Positions 32,391 through 34,596 of a stretch of DNA of 34,596 bases are shown here, piece by piece. The stretch's first letter is position 1; each line of letters starts with the position of its first letter. The translations under genes and the position numbers were made by a program. The notes under the pieces were generated by a model. That model searched no databases, was not told where the DNA came from, and saw only the letters and a list, made by a program, of their open reading frames with translations. Source of the DNA: Pseudomonadota bacterium (GTDB lineage: Bacteria > Pseudomonadota > Gammaproteobacteria > Burkholderiales > Burkholderiaceae_C); the NCBI GenBank assembly GCA_023438115.1, contig JAEZEB010000292.1, forward strand, positions 1 through 34,596, given 5' to 3'.

Positions 32391-33595
32391 ACCTCGAAGC
32401 CGGCCGCGCCCGGCCGCTGCCTGCCATCGACGAGGCCTTCCTCGAGGAAAGCCTGTTGCAGCTGATGGCCATCCCCAGTCCCGTGGGCATGACCGACGGC
32501 GTGGTGCGCTACACCGCCACGCGGCTGGAAAGCATCGGCCTGCCCTACGAGATCACGCGCCGCGGCGCGATCCGCGCCACGCTCAAGGGCCGCGCGCGGC
32601 TGCCCGCGCGCGCCGTCGTCGCGCACCTGGACACCCTGGGCGCGATGGTGCGCGAGCTCAAGCCCAATGGCCGGCTGGCCATCGTGCCCATCGGCAGCTG
32701 GAGCGCGCGCTTCGCGGAAGGCGCACGCCTGACCATCTTCGGCGACGAGGTGCAGGCGCGCGGCACCTGCCTGGCGCTCAAGACCTCGGGCCATGCCTTC
32801 GGCGGCGAAGTGGACACGCAGCCCTCGGGCTGGGACCACGTGGAAGTGCGCGTGGACCTGCCCGCGCGCAACGCCTCCGACCTCGCCGGCCTGGGCCTGA
32901 ACGTGGGCGACTGGATCGCCTTCGATCCCATGGTGGAACTGGTGCCGGGCGGCTACATCAACGGCCGCTATCTCGACGACAAGGCCGCCGTCGCCGCGCT
33001 GCTGACCGCCTGCAAGGCCGTGCGCGACGCGGGCCTGAAGCCGCCGGTCGATGCGCATCCGCTCTTCACCATCACCGAGGAAGTGGGCTCGGGCGCCTCG
33101 GCGGCACTGCACGGCGACATCGCCGAAATGGTGAGCCTGGACATCGCCATCGCGGCGCCGGGGCAGAACACCGACGAACACCACGCCACGATCTGCATGC
33201 AGGACCTCAGCGGGCCCTTCGACTACCACCTGTCGCACAAGCTGATCGCGCTGGCGCGCGAGTTCGGCATCCCGCACAAGCGCGACGTGTTCCGCTTCTA
33301 CCGCTCCGACTCCGCCGCGGCCGTGGAGGCAGGCAACGACATCCGCACGGCGCTGATCGGTTTCGGCGCCGATGCCTCGCATGGCTACGAGCGCACGCAC
33401 CGCGACGCGCTGCATGCGCTCACGCGCCTCACGCTCGCCTATCTCCTGTCGGATCCGGTGGCGCAGCGCGATCGCAAGAGCCTCGGTTCTCTCGAGGGCT
33501 TCACCGAGCAGCTCAAGCCCGCGCAGATGGAGGTGCCCTCCACCAACCTGCCGGCGCCGGGGGAATTCCTGGACGCCGCGGAAGGCGAGGGCTGA
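32387..33595 (+). CDS. Osmoprotectant NAGGN system M42 family peptidase
   Basis: Metallopeptidase of 402 aa of the M42/M20-like fold, third gene of the NAGGN locus. Two-metal site residues are visible in VVAHLDTLGAM (His, Asp), YLDDKAAVAALL (bridging Asp), ITEEVGSGAS (Glu-Glu), SLDIAIAAPG (Asp) and ADASHGYERTH (His). The protein is found almost only in NAGGN clusters, so it probably trims or recycles the dipeptide or a precursor; the reaction is not known to me. AGGAGG inside the end of ngg (32374-32379) serves the ATG at 32387, and the genes overlap by 4 bp. Its stop is 12 bp from the convergent patatin gene. Confidence 0.93.
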   Translation: MNLEAGRARPLPAIDEAFLEESLLQLMAIPSPVGMTDGVVRYTATRLESIGLPYEITRRGAIRATLKGRARLPARAVVAHLDTLGAMVRELKPNGRLAIVPIGSWSARFAEGARLTIFGDEVQARGTCLALKTSGHAFGGEVDTQPSGWDHVEVRVDLPARNASDLAGLGLNVGDWIAFDPMVELVPGGYINGRYLDDKAAVAALLTACKAVRDAGLKPPVDAHPLFTITEEVGSGASAALHGDIAEMVSLDIAIAAPGQNTDEHHATICMQDLSGPFDYHLSHKLIALAREFGIPHKRDVFRFYRSDSAAAVEAGNDIRTALIGFGADASHGYERTHRDALHALTRLTLAYLLSDPVAQRDRKSLGSLEGFTEQLKPAQMEVPSTNLPAPGEFLDAAEGEG

Positions 33596-33607
33596 GGCCC
33601 CTGGCGC

Positions 33608-34596
33608 TCAGGCCGCGCGGCCCAGCGCCAGTTCCTCTTCCAGTTCGCTCGCCATCAGGTCGCCGAGCGCCGCGGGGCGCGAATACGGCGCCAGGGCGTC
33701 GGCGCCCGACTGTCCCAGCACGCCCAGCGCGTGCGTGTAGCCGGCCTGCACCACCTTCTCGAAGGCGCCCCACTCCAGCATGCCGTAGCGGTGCACCTCG
33801 GGCGCGAAGTACAGGTCGACCAGCGCCTGCACTTCCTTCTGGCGCGCGTAGCTGTTCATCATGCTGGCGTTGAGCAGCAGCGAGGTGATGGACGGCAGGC
33901 GGTGGCGCCGTCCCAGCAGCTTGTCGCGCAGCAGCGCGAAGGCGCCCGGCACCTCGTCGAGCGTGTAGCGCACGTTGCGGTCGCGCAGCAGGTTCACGCC
34001 CACGATGCGGGCCGCGCCCTGCCGGCGCATCACGTCGGCGGGGAAGTTGTTGAAGGTGCCGCCGTCGATGTGCAGCTCGCCTTCCAGCAGCACCGGCGGC
34101 AGCGCGCCGGGAATCGACACGCTGGCGCGGATCGACTTGGCCAGCGGCCCCTGCGTGCGTACCGATTCCTGGGCGGCGGAATAGTTGCTGCTGACGCAGA
34201 AGTAGGTCTTCCACAGGTCCTCGATGCCGGCGCCTTCGCCGCAGGAGTCGGCCACGGCCTGGTCGATCACGCGCTTGAGGCGCCCGCCGCGGATCAGCGA
34301 CAGCATGGGGACGGGATTGAAGTCGCGCGTGGGGTTGGCGCGGAAGGCGTGCCGCGCGCGGCGCACCATCTCCTCGGCCGGCAGGTCCATCGCGGCCAGC
34401 GCGCCCATCACGGCGCCGATGCTGGTGCCGCCCACGAGGTCGAACTCGACCTGCTGCTCCTCCAGCGCGCGCAGCACGCCCAGGTGCGCGAAGCCCCGGG
34501 CGCCGCCGCCGGAGAGCACCAGGCCCACGGCATGGCCGCTGAGGATGCGCGCGGCGCGCTGCCAGTCGCGCCGCAGGCCGCGGCGCAGGTGCAGGT
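33608..34596 (-). CDS. Patatin-like phospholipase, NTE type (5' part cut by window edge)
   Basis: Serine lipid hydrolase with a patatin domain; 329 residues are visible, and the frame is open to the last base, so the N-terminus lies outside the window. The oxyanion motif SGGGARGFAHLGVLRAL, the nucleophile GTSIG and the catalytic Asp in HIDGGTFNNFPADV are all present. The GTG at 34528 is unlikely to be the start, because the preceding residues (LRRDWQRAARILSGHAVGLVL) match the linker before the patatin domain in neuropathy-target-esterase-like bacterial proteins, which often begin with cyclic-nucleotide-binding domains. Probable substrates are phospholipids or lysophospholipids. Confidence 0.92.
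   Translation of the reverse strand, partial: LHLRRGLRRDWQRAARILSGHAVGLVLSGGGARGFAHLGVLRALEEQQVEFDLVGGTSIGAVMGALAAMDLPAEEMVRRARHAFRANPTRDFNPVPMLSLIRGGRLKRVIDQAVADSCGEGAGIEDLWKTYFCVSSNYSAAQESVRTQGPLAKSIRASVSIPGALPPVLLEGELHIDGGTFNNFPADVMRRQGAARIVGVNLLRDRNVRYTLDEVPGAFALLRDKLLGRRHRLPSITSLLLNASMMNSYARQKEVQALVDLYFAPEVHRYGMLEWGAFEKVVQAGYTHALGVLGQSGADALAPYSRPAALGDLMASELEEELALGRAA

Overview
The window is GC-rich, densely packed DNA with short intergenic gaps. Its gene content points to a betaproteobacterium of the order Burkholderiales, most likely Comamonadaceae (Ramlibacter/Variovorax-like). That placement is an inference from gene families, minCDE, the CueR-type copper locus and small palindromic intergenic repeats; no rRNA or other marker gene is present. 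I see no tRNA, rRNA, CRISPR array, phage, plasmid gene or insertion sequence. It looks like ordinary chromosome.

Layout. 1-2.9 kb: a branched-chain-amino-acid-type ABC importer (permease cut by the window edge, Tat-type binding protein) divergent from an AraC regulator. 2.9-8.6 kb: a Crp/Fnr regulator divergent from a class II aldolase/adducin protein, a transglutaminase-like protein, an AsmA-family protein, a beta-class GST and an Old Yellow Enzyme. 8.6-12.3 kb: a hemerythrin-domain protein behind a near-consensus FNR/ANR box, then a copper module (copA divergent from copZ-cueR) with two CueR operators. 12.3-15.3 kb: a cluster of small exported proteins, a Spy-like chaperone and a PagL-like lipid A deacylase. 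15.5-18.6 kb: an operon with the same order as E. coli ybhP-clsB-ybhN (phosphodiesterase-fold protein, cardiolipin synthase, membrane protein). 18.7-20.3 kb: a DUF4130 protein coupled to UdgX, overlapped at its 3' end by a small exported protein gene. 20.4-22.3 kb: minCDE. 22.3-25.9 kb: an AHSA1-type protein behind a dense TTGACAG operator, two small unknown proteins, an SDR, a VOC protein, and an NnrU/PPC-domain pair. 26.3-28.6 kb: an XPD/DinG-like Fe-S helicase with an N-terminal PD-(D/E)XK nuclease domain. 28.9-33.6 kb: the three-gene locus for the osmoprotectant N-acetylglutaminylglutamine amide (NAGGN). 33.6 kb to the end: a patatin-like phospholipase, truncated at its 5' end by the window edge.

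The least explained signal is regulatory. Six transcription units (four small exported proteins, the transglutaminase, the ybhP-clsB-ybhN operon) carry the hexamer TCCTAC followed, exactly 19 nt later, by a CGATAC-like hexamer. Three of the small-protein genes also carry a CAAACTGCC-like element 18 nt after the second hexamer plus one base. Three of these exported proteins share two short sequence motifs (AGEASTMTHGAPN and VDTRxxGAGPA). Together this looks like an envelope or stress regulon with its own promoter class and an uncharacterised exported protein family. A second theme is leaderless or near-leaderless starts: several genes have a -10-like hexamer 6-9 nt before an ATG that lacks a Shine-Dalgarno sequence.
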